Source: Sulfidibacter corallicola
GTDB taxonomy: Bacteria > Acidobacteriota > Holophagae > Acanthopleuribacterales > Acanthopleuribacteraceae
NCBI RefSeq assembly: GCF_017498545.1
Contig: NZ_CP071793.1
Span: 2,356,001-2,420,000, forward strand
Reading direction: 5' to 3'
DNA length: 64,000 nt
The position numbers were made by a program, and so were the translations under genes. A model generated the notes under the pieces. The model did not search any database. It was not told the origin of the DNA and worked only from the letters and a program-made list of their open reading frames with translations. Shown here piece after piece: positions 17,846 to 26,500 of this stretch (positions within the stretch are counted from its first letter, which is position 1; the number at the start of each line of letters is the position of its first letter).

Positions 17846-19281
17846 CGGAGGTCGAGCAACATCTGGCGCCTTTCCATTTCAGCCAGATCCAATTGGATCC
17901 CCCCAAGCGCCTGACCTTCACCATGCACCCCTTCAAGACGTTTTTCGAAGGCATGCGGCTGATCTACCGCCATATGCGTCACAAGGAGTGGCGCCAGGCG
18001 GAACGCCACTACAACGAGGGGTTGCGCGCCCACAGTATCGGCATGTTCATCGAGGCCGAGGCCGCCTACCGCGAGTGCCTGGATTTGGAACCGGCCCACG
18101 AGCCGGCCCATACCAACCTGGCCGCCCTCTACCTACAGCGCCAAAACCTGGAAGAGGCCGAATCCCACATTCGTCTGGCCATCGAAGCCCGACCGCACTA
18201 CCACCGCGGCTACTACAACCTGGCGCTGTTGTTGATGCACCTGGAGGAAAACGACGAGGCCATCTCCTGGTTCCAGGAGTCGCTCAACCGCAGCCCCAAG
18301 CATTTCTGGAGCCTGGTCAATCTGGCCGAGGTCCACGCCAACCGCAACGAAATGGACAGGGCGATCGAATTCTACGAGCGGGCCCTGGCCACCGGCAACG
18401 AGCAGCACGCCGTCTACCAACGCCTGTCGGAACTTCACTTCGTGCGACGCGACTTCCCGGCCTCGGAACGCTGCCTGGAAGAGATGCTGCGTCGCAGAAA
18501 GAGCGCGGAGACCTACTACAATCTGGCCTGGATCATGGTCGCGCGTCAGGACCACATCGAAAAGGCGATCGAGCACCTGGAACAGGCACTGAACTACAGC
18601 GCCAATTATCGGGAAGCGCTGTTCAACCTGGCGCTGGTGCTCTCGATCGCCGGCAAGAACACCGAGTCCGTCACGCGCATGAACCAATACATGGACGCTT
18701 ACGTGGAGCGCGATTCGGACGAATACCTGCAGCACCTGCGGTTGCTGACGCGCATCAATCCGCAAAACTACGTGGCGTTGTTGAAGGTCGCCGAACTCCA
18801 TCTCAAGGCCAACCGCATCAACGATGCGATCGAGGAACTGGAATGGCTGCTGGAACGCAATGCCAAGGTGGAACCGGCGTTGGAGATGCTCGGCAACATC
18901 CATCTGGACCAGGCCAACCACAAGGAGGCCTTGCGCACCTATCGCAAGTTGGTGGAAGCGGCGCCCGAAAAGGTGCCCGGCTACCTGGGCATCGCCAAGA
19001 GCTACGGCGCCATCGAGAATTACGCCGCCGCCAAGCCCGTGATCCGCAAGGTGTTGGACCTGGATCCCAACAATCCGGAACTGCACTACCAATACGCGAC
19101 GCTGCTGGCCCAGGACGGCGATTTGCGCGAAGCGGCAAACCACTATCGCATCGTCGCCAAGTTACGCCCCACCTATCCACGCATCGAAAAACGGATCCGC
19201 ATGGTCGAAGCCGAGTTGGCGGAACAGGAAACCGAGAAGCCCAAGGCCTGGCCGCTGGCGCGCACCATCAAGGGGCGTTGA
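17842..19281 (+). CDS. Tetratricopeptide-repeat protein
   Basis: 479 aa composed largely of TPR helices from ~residue 45 on, for example GMFIEAEAAYRECLDLEPAH, AHTNLAALYLQRQNLEEAE, GYYNLALLLMHLEENDEAI, TYYNLAWIMVARQDHIEKAI, and YQYATLLAQDGDLREAANHY; about ten repeats. No signal peptide or membrane segment. TPR arrays mediate protein-protein contacts; the partner is unknown but is likely encoded in the same coupled operon (cheR-HDOD-HDOD-DUF2802-like-TPR). Starts at an ATGA overlap with the previous gene. Confidence 0.88.
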   Translation: MTEVEQHLAPFHFSQIQLDPPKRLTFTMHPFKTFFEGMRLIYRHMRHKEWRQAERHYNEGLRAHSIGMFIEAEAAYRECLDLEPAHEPAHTNLAALYLQRQNLEEAESHIRLAIEARPHYHRGYYNLALLLMHLEENDEAISWFQESLNRSPKHFWSLVNLAEVHANRNEMDRAIEFYERALATGNEQHAVYQRLSELHFVRRDFPASERCLEEMLRRRKSAETYYNLAWIMVARQDHIEKAIEHLEQALNYSANYREALFNLALVLSIAGKNTESVTRMNQYMDAYVERDSDEYLQHLRLLTRINPQNYVALLKVAELHLKANRINDAIEELEWLLERNAKVEPALEMLGNIHLDQANHKEALRTYRKLVEAAPEKVPGYLGIAKSYGAIENYAAAKPVIRKVLDLDPNNPELHYQYATLLAQDGDLREAANHYRIVAKLRPTYPRIEKRIRMVEAELAEQETEKPKAWPLARTIKGR

Positions 19282-19309
19282 GGCTCGTCCCGGGCTCGTT
19301 CGGCCCCCA

Positions 19310-20854
19310 TCAAGCGATGCCGTGTTTCTTCATGCGCGCCAGCAAGGTGGTTCGTTTCATGCCCAGGATGCGCGCCGCTTCGCTCTGATTGCCCCGCACC
19401 TTTTTCAGAACGTAGCGAATGTAGTCGCTCTCCACTTCGTGCAGGGTCTTGAAGCTCGCGGTCTCCGAGGGTTCGTCCTCGGCCTCGCTGGCGTCGTCCA
19501 TGCCGCCCTCGAACCATTCGGCCTCGTACAGCAGCTTCTGCCCCGGCGACAGCACCATCATGCGGTAGAGGAAGTTTTTCAGCTCACGGATGTTGCCCTT
19601 CCACTCGCGTTCCGAGAGCATTTCCATCACGTTGCGCGGAATCAGGTGGATGCCCTTGTGGAGTTTGCGGTTGAACTCCTCCACGAAATGATTGACCAGC
19701 AGCGGGATATCCTCGCGCCGATCGCGAAGGGGCGGCAGGTGAATCGGGAACACGCTCAAGCGATAAAAGAGATCCTCGCGGAAGTTACCCTTTTTCACCT
19801 CGGCGGCCAGATCGCGGTGGGTGGCCGCGATGATGCGGGCATCGGTCTGGCGATCGCGCGTCTCGCCGACCCGGCGAAAGGTACCCGTCTCCAGCAGCCG
19901 CAGGAGTCGCACCTGCATGGCCGGCGAGGCTTCGCCGATTTCGTCGAGAAACACGGTGCCGCCGTCGGCGATCTCGAACAGTCCGACCTTGTCGGACGTG
20001 GCGCCGGAAAAGGCGCCGCGGCGATGGCCGAACAACTCGCTCTCCAACAGGGTGTCGGGCAGGGCACCGGTATTTTGGGCGACGAATCGCTTGTCCTTGC
20101 GATTGCCCTGGTAGTGGATCGCGTGCGCGACCAGCTCTTTCCCGGTGCCCGATTCCCCCTGAACCAGCACGGTGATCGGGTTGTCCAACACCTTTTCGAT
20201 GGCGAGGCGCACCCGCTGCATGCCGCGACTCTGGTAGACGATCATGTCGAACCGGTCGGCCTCGTCGAGCGGTTCTTTCAAAAAGAGATAATCCTGTTTG
20301 AGCTTCTGGTGTAGCTGGGCGTTTTCGATCGCGATCGCGGCCTGGGCGGCGAAGGCGTCACACAAACCGCGATCCAGTTGATGGAGCCCGTGATCGACCG
20401 CGTCGGTATCCACGTACATCACGCCAATCACGCGATCGCGGGCGGTGAGCGGTACCGCCAACACCGCGGTCAGCCCCAGATCCATGACGCTGTGGCGGTT
20501 GCGGACCCCCGAGGTCGGCACGTCCTCCACGACCATCATGGTGCCTTCGGCGATCGCCTGTCTCGCGATCGAGCGACTGATGTGGAAGTCCTGATTTTCG
20601 GCCATGTTGGCGGCGCGCACCAGTTTCAGTCCGCCCTGTCGATCACACAGCATCAGCAGGCCTCGCTGGGTGCCGGTCAGCTCGATCATGTGTTCCAAAA
20701 TGAGGCCCAACACCTGGTCCAGGTCCAGAGAGGAAATCCGCCGGCAAATCTCCAGTAGCTTTTCCCATGCCAGCACTTTGCGATTCATGCGGTCGCTACT
20801 TTTCTGTCTTACCTTGTTCAACGAATCCAGAAAGTGGGATTTTTTTCCGGTCAC
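19310..20854 (-). CDS. Sigma-54-dependent transcriptional activator (GAF-AAA-Fis)
   Basis: 514 aa: an N-terminal GAF sensor (~25-185, SLDLDQVLGLILEHMIELTG...ARDRVIGVMYVDTD), an AAA+ domain with GESGTGKELVA (Walker A, ~236), RRGAFSGAT (sigma-54 contact loop, ~281), GGTVFLDEIGE (Walker B) and the GNIRELKN sensor II region, then a C-terminal Fis-type helix-turn-helix (NQSEAARILGMKRTTLLARM). It remodels sigma-54 RNA polymerase at target promoters. The GTG at 20854 follows GGAGGATTC and is preferred to the upstream start at 21088. The contact loop reads GAFSGA rather than GAFTGA. Convergent with the TPR gene; targets unknown. Confidence 0.93.
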   Translation of the reverse strand: MTGKKSHFLDSLNKVRQKSSDRMNRKVLAWEKLLEICRRISSLDLDQVLGLILEHMIELTGTQRGLLMLCDRQGGLKLVRAANMAENQDFHISRSIARQAIAEGTMMVVEDVPTSGVRNRHSVMDLGLTAVLAVPLTARDRVIGVMYVDTDAVDHGLHQLDRGLCDAFAAQAAIAIENAQLHQKLKQDYLFLKEPLDEADRFDMIVYQSRGMQRVRLAIEKVLDNPITVLVQGESGTGKELVAHAIHYQGNRKDKRFVAQNTGALPDTLLESELFGHRRGAFSGATSDKVGLFEIADGGTVFLDEIGEASPAMQVRLLRLLETGTFRRVGETRDRQTDARIIAATHRDLAAEVKKGNFREDLFYRLSVFPIHLPPLRDRREDIPLLVNHFVEEFNRKLHKGIHLIPRNVMEMLSEREWKGNIRELKNFLYRMMVLSPGQKLLYEAEWFEGGMDDASEAEDEPSETASFKTLHEVESDYIRYVLKKVRGNQSEAARILGMKRTTLLARMKKHGIA

Positions 20855-21279
20855 GAATCCTCCATCGAGCCTCGCTCCACCAAAAGCCTGGAGGGGGCAA
20901 ATGTAAAGATAGCAAATAAGGGGCAAAACCCGAATGCGGGAGCTCGCCGCGAACAACCTTTCCTCGAAATTCCCGGTCACAAGGTGACTTTTCCGATGAG
21001 CACATTTCCAACCGATTCCTTTTTCCAGCGGCACGGGAATCGGGAAATTTTGATACGCTTTAGGTCTCGACACATGGTATATAGCCATAGGGTCCGTGGT
21101 GCCGTCTGGTTCTAAAGCGATATGAATCGAGTACGTTGCAAGCTATGACCCAAAGTGTGCGAATCGGGGTGGATGCAATCGTGCACAATGCCTATTTCGA
21201 TCGACACCCCCTTTCATAGTCTCTCCGAAATCGAGCCTACCGTTCGGCAAAAATCCATGTTTTCCCGCGGAGAATTTCC
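20855..21279. other. Divergent intergenic region
   Basis: About 425 bases between the sigma-54 activator (-) and the outer-membrane protein gene (+). It contains the strong GGAGGATTC ribosome site of the activator and AT-rich tracts near 20895-20930 and 21040-21085. No promoter with good spacing, sigma-54 -24/-12 box or RNA gene could be supported. Confidence 0.35.
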
Positions 21280-22041
21280 ATGCTTGTTTTGATGTCCCTG
21301 CTTCTTTTCCAAACGCCCGAGCTGGTTACGGACCGACCCGATCAGTCCGAATCCGCCGAAGTGGTCCCGGTCGGGTCCTGGCAATTCGAGATGGGTGTCG
21401 CCCGTAGCGAGTCGGATCCCGGCATCGAATTCGAGACGACGGCCTTCCCCCAGACCTTGATCCGCTACGGCCTGAACCCGAACCTGGAGTTGCGCATCGG
21501 CTGGGACGGCGTGATCGACGTGGAAACCGACGCATTCGGCGGCAATTCCGACTCCGGTGCCGGCGACACGAGCCTCGGCGTGAAGTGGAAGCTCTTCGAC
21601 GAGCGCGGTCGTCGTCCGCAAATGGCGATCGTGGCGGGCACCAATCTGACCACCGCGGAGGATGGATTCGGCAGTGACGAATTCGAACCGGCGGTTCGTC
21701 TGGCGTTTTCCAGCACGCTCAGCGACCGATTGGGCCTCGGCTACAACCTGGGTTGGTCGAGCCTGCGCACCGACGACGGCATCGACGAGCACACCCTGGC
21801 CACCGTCCAATATTCCATGGTCCTCGGCATCGGCGTGAGCGACCGCGTAGGAGCCTTCATCGAGGCCTTCGGCGACGTCCCGGCCAGCGCCCCCGGAGGA
21901 CCCAGCAACAGTATCGATACCGGGATCACGGTGGCACTGTCACCGTTGGTCCAGGTAGATGCCGCCGGTGGTTTCGGCATTTCCGACGAGGCGGACGATT
22001 GGTTCGCCACGGTGGGCATCTCCTTCCGCCTCGACCGTTGA
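21280..22041 (+). CDS. Predicted outer-membrane beta-barrel (transporter/phenol-degradation MetA-like family)
   Basis: 253 aa with a short hydrophobic start (MLVLMSLLLF) that may be a signal peptide. The body is made of alternating amphipathic strands separated by turns: TDRPDQSESAEVVPVGSWQFEMG, NLELRIGWDGVID, GDTSLGVKWKLFDE, RLGLGYNLGWSS and WFATVGISFRLDR, ending in a C-terminal strand with an aromatic/Arg pattern. The opening LVTDRPDQ...VPxGxWQxE is characteristic of a family of small outer-membrane channels (PF13557-like). Substrate unknown. Followed by the repeat cluster, with no terminator visible. Confidence 0.75.
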   Translation: MLVLMSLLLFQTPELVTDRPDQSESAEVVPVGSWQFEMGVARSESDPGIEFETTAFPQTLIRYGLNPNLELRIGWDGVIDVETDAFGGNSDSGAGDTSLGVKWKLFDERGRRPQMAIVAGTNLTTAEDGFGSDEFEPAVRLAFSSTLSDRLGLGYNLGWSSLRTDDGIDEHTLATVQYSMVLGIGVSDRVGAFIEAFGDVPASAPGGPSNSIDTGITVALSPLVQVDAAGGFGISDEADDWFATVGISFRLDR

Positions 22042-22204
22042 GGCCAGGCCCGGCGAAGTCGTGCGGCCCCGAGAAACCGTTGCGGAATGTTCATAAGCAC
22101 TTCCAAATCGGTGGGTTGATCGGATTGGCGTTTCCTGCACGGGAGGATCGGTCGCTTCGCTTTTTGACCCTAGGATCAGCCGAAGCCGACACTGCTTCGA
22201 TGAG

Positions 22205-22560
22205 CCCGCATGACCGTAAGCGGCACAAGGCCTGTAGGTTGAGCAGCTTGCTCAACCATTCGAAGCAACCCAAGCAACGCCAACCAATTGCACCAAAGAG
22301 CGGAGCCGACCATTTCCCTCGCGACGCCGATCAAAAGCCACCATGTCCGAAGTCCCCGCATTGCGAGAGGGGCGTAAGGCCTGTAGGTGGAGCAGCTTGC
22401 TCAACCATTCGAAGCAACCCAAGCAACCCCAACTAATTGCGCCAAAGAGCGGAGCACAGAATCTCCCTCGCAACCCCAATTCGAAGTCGCAAGGTCCAGA
22501 TTCCCGCATCGTCAGAGGGGCGTAAGGCCCGTAGTTGGCCCGCTGGGCCGGCATTGAGAA
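22205..22560 (+). repeat. Three direct copies of the ~149-bp GTAG-hairpin repeat (cluster 1, plus orientation)
   Basis: Cores begin at 22231, 22380 and 22528 (spacing 149 and 148). Each has ...GGCGTAAGGCCTGTAGG followed by a palindrome, then CGAAGCAACCCAAGCAAC and GCGCCAAAGAGCGGAGC. The first palindrome is GGTTGAGCA/TGCTCAACC, the second is a near copy with one arm changed (GGTGGAGCA/TGCTCAACC), and the third is built on GGCCC-GCT-GGGCC. The conserved GTAG before a hairpin matches the layout of REP sequences mobilised by RAYT (Y1-HUH) transposases. Confidence 0.85.
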
Positions 22561-22949
22561 GCAATTCAAGCGACATTAGCAAAATATGCAAAGGAGCGAA
22601 CCCCAACCCATCGAAGTAATCCAACAGCGGGGTGGCTCCATCTCAAAAGAGACGTCGTGCCAGGTTCAGAGGCGGCAAGCCCGCTGGGACAACGTGTCGA
22701 AGGCGGTTGCTTAGCAGGAGCACAGCAGAAAGGCGAACGCCGAAATCCGGGTGACCGCCGGAACCGGTATGATCGACAGCGATGGCGCCAGCACCTGAGA
22801 GTTCGACGTGGACGGCAAGGTCCTGGCCTCGGGCCTAGGGGCCATTATAGATCGGAGTGCGAAAGAGCGAAGCGATCGGTTCCCCCGCGGAAGAAAGGCC
22901 GAGACTTCGGACCTCTCGAAGACTGCGACAAGTCGTCTTTCGATCGGCT
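22561..22949. other. Spacer between opposing repeat arrays, with a degraded coding-like segment
   Basis: About 390 bases separating plus- and minus-oriented repeats. Around 22725-22880 the plus strand reads AEIRVTAGTGMIDSDGAST, an in-frame TGA (22806-22808), then EFDVDGKVLASGLGA, which looks like a remnant of an exported repeat protein; it lacks a start and is too short to name. A fragment resembling the repeat tail (CGAAAGAGCGAAGCGATCGG) begins near 22860. Confidence 0.35.
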
Positions 22950-23430
22950 TAAAGGGTTGAGTAAGCTGCTCCACCTACAGGTCTTACGCCGTTCTCCCGA
23001 TGCGGGAAATTTGGACCATACGGCTTCGCTGGCGTAGCTCGAGGGAGGAAATCGGCTTCGCTCTTTGGCGTAACTCCCTCCCGTTTCATACGTTGCTTCG
23101 ATTGGTGGAGCAAGCTGCTCCACCTACAGGCCTTACGTCCCTCTCATGATGCGGGGACTTCGGACTTGGCGGCTTTTGATCGGCGTCGCGAGGGAAATTA
23201 TCGGCTTCGCTCTTTAGCGTAACCTACTTCCGTTTCCTGAGTTACTTCGATCTGTCGGCCCAGCGGGCCATCCTACAGACCTTAGGTCCCTCTCATGATG
23301 GGGGGACTTCGGACTTTGCGGCTTTTGATCGGCGTCGCGAGGGAAATTATCGGCTTCGCTCTTTAGCGTAACCTACTTCCGTTTCCTGAGTTACTTCGAT
23401 CTGTCGGCCCAGCGGGCCAACCTACCCGGC
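22950..23430 (-). repeat. Four inverted copies of the ~149-bp GTAG-hairpin repeat (cluster 1, minus orientation)
   Basis: The same unit in reverse orientation. The CCTACAGG boxes (reverse complement of CCTGTAGG) or their variants start at 22974, 23123, 23272 and 23421, exactly 149 bases apart each time. Two cores are of the GGTGGAGCA...TGCTCCACC type and two of the GGCCC-GCT-GGGCC type. The third and fourth units are almost identical over ~149 bases (for example GCGTAACCTACTTCCGTTTC at 23217 and 23366), implying recent tandem duplication. Confidence 0.88.
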
Positions 23431-23571
23431 ATGACGCCGCTCTCGGTATGCGGGCACTCCCAGCATGGATCACTTCGACCCGGCGGCTCGGGCGGGCCTG
23501 GCACTTACTGCGCCTCGCCACTCTCTCGATGCGGGGACTCCGTGCCTGGGCACCTCGATGCCACACGGGAA
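23431..23571. repeat. Decayed repeat remnants at the end of cluster 1
   Basis: Sequence with repeat-like words (CTCTCGGTATGCGGGCACTCC, CTCTCGATGCGGGGACTCC) about 90 bases apart, resembling the region between cores in the units upstream but diverged. Probably older copies. Confidence 0.5.
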
Positions 23572-26500
23572 TCAGCCGTCCGATTGGCTCAGCGACTCCA
23601 TGAAGGAAAGTACCTCTTCCACCTGAAAGGCCTTCTCGTATTCGGTCCAATCCGCCTCGGACAGATCGACCGCCACGGCTTCGATCTGATCCATGCAGTC
23701 GGCCATCGTAATGCGCGCCTCGCTGAACCGGGTGGCGTCGGCCTGGTATTTTGCGGCCGTAAACAGATTGCGCCAAGTCTGGGTCCGCGCCGCCAACTCC
23801 TGGCTCAGGGGCATTGACGGTACGACGGGAAGCGCCTGCACCGCCGTCGCCAGTGGCGCGACCGGCACATCCGACGGACCCCTGTCTTCGGGCTCGCCAG
23901 GCGGGGACGCCGCCGGCAGCCGCTGGATCAGCGTATCCTCCTTCGTGCTCACACCCTGCAGACGCATGTCGGCAAGCGCTTCCACCATTTCCTGGGCACG
24001 TCCGAACCGCTGCTCGGGCGAAAACGCCAAAGCTTTCATGACCAGGTTGGTCAACGGCAGCGGCAAGTTGGGTGCGATTTCGCGAAGGTTCAGGATTCGG
24101 CCGGCGCGAATGTTCCCGATCAGGCTGATCTCGTGTGCGCCCTGGTAGGGTAGGCGGCCACACAGCGTCTCGAACATCAGCACACCCAAACCGTAGATGT
24201 CGCTGCGGTGGTCGCAGCGCCGGTGGATCACCTGCTCCGGAGCGATGTAGGCAAGGGTGCCCATCAGTCCGTTACCGCGGGTGATCGTTTCCATGTGCTC
24301 CGCGTTGGAGAGTCCAAAATCCATCAAAATGACCTGTTTCTTGTGGATTACACCGTTGGCCAGGGCCGCGATATCGCGCGAGGAGAATCGCCAGGCGGGC
24401 GATTGAAAGAGTGCGTCGTGCGTCAAAAAGATGTTGTCGGCCTTCAAATCGCGATGCAGGATGCCTTTGTCGTGAATGTAAGCCAACGCCTCGGCCACCG
24501 CCTCGAAGATGACGATCGCCTTCCGCCACGGCAGCGGGCCCTGCTCCGCCATCAGACGGCGCAAGGTGACGCCTTGCAACAACTCCATGCTGATGAAACC
24601 ACGCCCATCGATTTCCCCGGTCTCGTAGACCTTCACGATATTGGGGTGTTTCAAACTCTTCAAGATCGCGGCTTCGCGTTGAAACCGACGCCGCAGTTCC
24701 TTTTTGTGGGTCAACTCGGGCGGAAAGGTCTTGAGCGCCACCGTGCGACGCCGCACCACGTTGCGGGCCCGGTACACGACCCCCATGCCGCCCTCACCCA
24801 AGAGGCCCTGCAACCGGTAGGGACCCAGATAGTGGGAGGAAATCCAGTGGGAAAAGCCACATTCGTTGACCGCACAGAACGTCAAAAACAGCCCGGCCCC
24901 GAACCAAATCCCCATCTGGCGAACCCCGGAATGGTGAAGTGTGGCCAGATCGACAACCAGATAGAGTGCCATCGCGGCAATGGTGGTACAGGCAAAGGTC
25001 CGCGAAATCGGCCCCGTCCTGCGCGGTAACAAATAGCGGTAGAGGCCCAGCAACAGCAGGAACAGGGCGATCCACTTGGCCGCGGTCCCCCAGGGATCCA
25101 CCCGCGTCAGGTTCAAACCCATCTGGTGAAATGTCGCATAAACCGGGCGGATCAAGGGCCGATGGGCCGAGAGTTCCAGGGTCTGGCCAGGCGCTAGGCC
25201 GGCCAGCTCGGCGATTTCGCCCGTGGGGAACATCGCCCGCACGCGATAGGTTCCATCCTGGGCCAATCCAAAATGTACCTGATCGCCCAGCCCGTATTGG
25301 GCCTGGTTCTGCCCCGAGACGCCCACCTGCTGAAAGCCCACCAAACGCGATTCACCGTTGGGCTCCTCGCGGTAAAGCCAGACTCGCGTGCCGATCCCCT
25401 CGTAGTTGCCCGGGGTTCCGACGAGGTCGAACTTCAGGAACTGTCGGTCGTCGCGTACATTGTCGACGACCTTGATCGGTCCTTTGCCCTCGACCAAGAT
25501 ATCCAAATCGCCGTCTTGATCGAGATCGGAGAATTGAAACGGAACTCCGGGAATCTCCTCGGTCACCATCGAATCCAAATCCCGCCACCGCCCGTCACTC
25601 CCCCGCGAGAGGATGTGGCGTTCGTTTTTTCCGCCGATGTCGGTCATCAGGAAGATTTCCGCGTAGCCGTTGTGATTCAGGTCGCCCGCAACGACGATGT
25701 TGACACTGGGATAATTGAGTTCCCCGATCATGGTGGGAAAGTCGGCTGTGCGGTTCACGAAAAAGCCGGTACCGTCGTTGAACCAGACCTCCAGCTCGCT
25801 GCGAAAGATGATCAAATCCAGGTCACCGTCCATGTCCAGGTCACCGAGTTCGGCTCGACCATAACCGGCGCCCCAGGTCGCATCGAGGCCGGATTCCGCC
25901 GACATGTCGCTGAACACCCGATCGCCCTCGTTGCGGTAGACCAGCAGGTCGCTGGGCCGATATCCCGGCGAGATGGCGTCCAGGTCCCCATCTCCGTCGA
26001 GGTCTCCCCAGAAATAGGGCGTCGCCGAGTACGCAAACCGCACGTTCACGTCTTCCTCGAATCGATTGTCCTGGTTCCAGAGGATATAAGGATAGGCGAT
26101 ATTACCGACCATTCTCGCACAGTAAAGGTCCAAATCGCCGTCTTGGTCCAAATCGAAGATGCCCTGGAGCAAGCGCTGCTCGACTTTTTCGGTGTTGCCG
26201 AGGACGTTGGATGCAACCCATTGCGGCGCAACCCCCAATCGATCCGACACCACCAAACGCGGGTTTCGATTCGGCCAGGTCGTACTGGCCATCAATTCGA
26301 CCCGATCGAAGTGGTCGACCTTGGCTGCATGCACCTGGGTGTAGAACCCGGAAGTGGATTCCTCCATCAGTGTCTGGTCGAGCACGAACTGACCACCGCC
26401 CAAGTTGATGTAACTCTGGACTTCCCGTTTTTGGGAGATCAGCAGGTCGGGTCGCCGATCCCCGTTGAGGTCCATCACGCGCGAACCGCTCTCGCGCTGG

